Shown here piece by piece: positions 3,336-5,065 of a stretch of 5,065 nt of DNA. Under the pieces are notes generated by a model, which was not told where the DNA came from, ran no database searches, and saw only the letters and a program-made list of their open reading frames with translations. The stretch lies in NCBI GenBank assembly GCA_020433835.1, contig JAGRBY010000544.1, positions 1 through 5,065 on the forward strand, written 5' to 3'. Source of the stretch: Anaerolineae bacterium. GTDB taxonomy: Bacteria > Chloroflexota > Anaerolineae > 4572-78 > J111. The position numbers and the translations under genes are program-made. Numbering within the stretch: the stretch's first letter is position 1; each line of letters opens with the position of its first letter.

Positions 3336-5065
3336 TCACTTCCGCTTGAACAGCCCCATAACAAAATCCATCATAACTTTAAACACATTCGATCCGCTCG
3401 ATGCCTGCGGCTCCGGCGGTGGCGAAAGTTCAACCGAGGTCGAGGCCACCGAAATAGATGTCTCGCGCCGTTCGAATATCACTTTGGTAAATTGGCCGTT
3501 TAATTGCAGATCAAAGCTCTGATCCAAAAACTGCACCCGATAGGTACCCGGTTGCTGGGCGTAGAGTTCAAAACCGCCGCGGCCATGCTCCGGCTTGCTG
3601 CCGCTAGTTAGGCGTTCTTGCCGACCATCGGGACGCGTGACAGTAACCGTCTCTCCTTTAACGCCAATATCGCCAACGAGCAAGCCTAATCCCTGGCCGC
3701 GCTCCATGCGGTAATGCCATGCCGTTTGGGGAGGTTGGGCAGGCTTGGGTGTGGCAGGTGTTTCCGGCGCGGGTGCAGCTACCGGCGTTGACGGAGTCGG
3801 CTTGGCTTCAGCCGGGGCAGGCAGCGTCGCGGGTCGATCAGTGGCAGGGCTAGACGGAGCCGGTGCTAAAGCCGGTCCCGATGGCGCAGGCGCAGCCACC
3901 GGTCGATCTAAACCGGGAGAAACTGAGTGTGCGTTGCGGCGGAAGACAACCCGCGTAAACTGACCGCTGAGGGTTAAATCAAACCGCTGTTCCAAAAACT
4001 CAATCAAGTAGATACCGGGCTGATGGGCATAGATTTCAAAGCCACCAATACCGTGTTCGCCTTTGCTGCCGCTTATTACGTGATCCCAGCGACCGTCCGG
4101 CTTGATGATCGTAATCTGCTCGCCGGGAATGCCGATATCACCGACCAGCAAACTAAGCCCTGGCCCTACTTCAAATGTATAGTGCCATTCCGTCTGTACC
4201 GAGGGCGGCAGCGGCGGTGTGGTTTCCGGCGCTGAAGGCTGCGCATCGACAGGTTTGGAGGTTGTCGGTGTGTCCGGTTTATCAACCGGCACAACGGGTT
4301 GAGGGGGTGACCCCTGTTCAACAACATCCTCAAATTCTTCAGCTTCTGCCGGGGTGGGCGCTGTCGGTTCCACCTTTTGAAAATTAATGCGCGTAAAACG
4401 GCCCGTCAACGTCACATCAAATTGCTGATCCAAAAACGCAATGTGGTAGCTGCCCGGTTGCTGCGCATATGCCTCAAAACCGCCCAGGCCATGTTCCCGT
4501 TTGCTGCCGCTAACAACCTCCAAACGTTGACCGTCTGGCCGCGTAATGGCGATGCGTTCACCGGCCACGCCGATATCGCCCACCAGTAAACCAAGCCCCT
4601 GGCCAATTTCAAAGGTATAGCGCCATTCGGGTTTGGGCTGCACCACGGGCGTATGGTCATCGGGCTTAACCGGTTTCTCTGTGCTCGGTGTTTGAGAGTC
4701 CTTTTCCGGCACCACGGTTGTTCCATCCGGTTTATCATCCGTCTCCGGCTCAATCGGAGAAATCGAAGGCGTATCCGGCGTAATAAGCTGTGGCAGAGCA
4801 TCGATATCATACAACTTCTGAAAAGCATAAATACGGTCGGTAATAACGCCCAGGTGCTCAAACGTTTCCCACTCCGGCAGCCCCGCCGCGCCGGTTACAA
4901 ACAGGCAAGCGCCCATTACAAAATCGTCTTTCATTAACTCGCTGTTGTACCACTGCAACGTTTGCCAATAATCTTCGGGATGAATGGGCGTATCAACCAC
5001 GCCCCCCGGAATATCACGCGGCACCGTTAACTCTTTGGCCCACGGCCCAATATCGCGCGATGAAC
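3336..5065 (-). CDS. Modular, probably secreted protein: end of a glycosidase-like TIM barrel plus three repeated beta-rich domains (N-terminus outside window)
   Basis: The frame is open to the window edge (SSRDIGPWAKELT precedes the GTG at 5024), so the start is not here. Positions below count that GTG as residue 1. Residues 1-70 (EDYWQTLQWYNSELMKDDFV, then GACLFVTGA and EWETFEHLGV) resemble the last strands and helices of a TIM-barrel glycoside hydrolase-like domain; no catalytic acid can be assigned. Three homologous domains follow at about 134-217, 280-363 and 436-519. Each runs W(R/H)Y..E.G.GL.LLVGDIG..GE, then .I..PDG...., SGSK.EHG.GGFE.YA.QPG, and F(D/E)L.L.GQFT.V.F, a beta-sandwich-like pattern. 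Linkers rich in Pro, Thr, Ala and acidic residues separate them (about 80-130, 218-279, 364-435). The C-terminus ends NVFKVMMDFVMGLFKRK, a hydrophobic segment with a basic tail that might attach to the membrane. A role in envelope or polysaccharide binding is inferred. Confidence 0.8.
   Translation of the reverse strand, partial: SSRDIGPWAKELTVPRDIPGGVVDTPIHPEDYWQTLQWYNSELMKDDFVMGACLFVTGAAGLPEWETFEHLGVITDRIYAFQKLYDIDALPQLITPDTPSISPIEPETDDKPDGTTVVPEKDSQTPSTEKPVKPDDHTPVVQPKPEWRYTFEIGQGLGLLVGDIGVAGERIAITRPDGQRLEVVSGSKREHGLGGFEAYAQQPGSYHIAFLDQQFDVTLTGRFTRINFQKVEPTAPTPAEAEEFEDVVEQGSPPQPVVPVDKPDTPTTSKPVDAQPSAPETTPPLPPSVQTEWHYTFEVGPGLSLLVGDIGIPGEQITIIKPDGRWDHVISGSKGEHGIGGFEIYAHQPGIYLIEFLEQRFDLTLSGQFTRVVFRRNAHSVSPGLDRPVAAPAPSGPALAPAPSSPATDRPATLPAPAEAKPTPSTPVAAPAPETPATPKPAQPPQTAWHYRMERGQGLGLLVGDIGVKGETVTVTRPDGRQERLTSGSKPEHGRGGFELYAQQPGTYRVQFLDQSFDLQLNGQFTKVIFERRETSISVASTSVELSPPPEPQASSGSNVFKVMMDFVMGLFKRK
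3468..4625 (-). repeat. Three in-gene copies of an ~84-codon domain
   Basis: The domain copies are encoded at about 4374-4625, 3936-4187 and 3468-3719. DNA similarity is visible at the segments encoding LLVGDIG, SGSK.EHG and QPG, while the linkers between do not align. The pattern points to old internal duplication with selection on the domain and free drift of the linkers. Copy-to-copy spacing differs (146 and 156 codons) because the linkers have different lengths. Confidence 0.8.

Noticed and set aside
3226..3339. Longer antitoxin starting at 3339
   Set aside because: The extra N-terminus is unlike antitoxins, and it would place a good promoter and the SD inside the gene. The ATG at 3225 has a well-placed SD.
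3745..3963. Plus-strand open frame rich in Gly and Ala opposite the large gene
   Set aside because: It is the antisense shadow of the Pro/Ala-rich linker of the minus-strand protein.
5022..5024. GTG at 5024 as the start of the large minus-strand gene
   Set aside because: The frame stays open to the window edge, the visible part begins in the middle of a folded domain, and no signal peptide follows the GTG.

Overview
The window looks like a piece of a bacterial chromosome with moderate to high GC content. It is probably from Chloroflexota (Anaerolineae or a related class). That placement is an inference from the general look of the proteins and repeats, and no marker in the window proves it. 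The left end is the last part of pheT, the phenylalanyl-tRNA synthetase beta subunit, a core gene. The right end is a long minus-strand gene for a probably secreted modular protein. Its N-terminal part looks like the end of a TIM-barrel glycosidase, and it continues into three copies of an 80-84 residue beta-rich domain joined by proline-rich linkers. Between these two lies an accessory region.

Region 860-1733 (+) holds two overlapping genes. The first is a small nucleotidyltransferase-like protein with a GG...TRDVD motif. The second is a 118-residue partner of unknown function with its own strong ribosome binding site. The arrangement and the more AT-rich sequence suggest a toxin-antitoxin-like or otherwise mobile two-gene module.

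Region 1734-2717 contains no credible gene and is packed with structured repeats. In order they are: a pair of hairpins resembling a dispersed repeat, a three-way-junction element, three tandem copies of a 124-bp unit, and a run of exact 42-bp-period units. The 124-bp unit itself divides into 42 + 42 + 40 bp, so the whole stretch behaves like a satellite with higher-order structure. Many monomers read on the + strand as a hairpin followed by a T-tract, that is, a tandem series of terminator-like elements. The array lies between two converging modules.

Region 2718-3281 (-) is a RelB/Phd-like antitoxin followed by a RelE/ParE-type toxin. The toxin reading frame overlaps the antitoxin stop by 8 bases but has an in-frame TAG at codon 9 and no usable restart, so it appears to be a freshly disabled toxin. 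A good sigma70-type promoter lies upstream, with a small inverted repeat over its -10 element.

The most unusual items are the hierarchical 42/124-bp hairpin-T satellite, the amber-interrupted toxin with an intact antitoxin, and the triplicated domain of the large surface or secreted protein.
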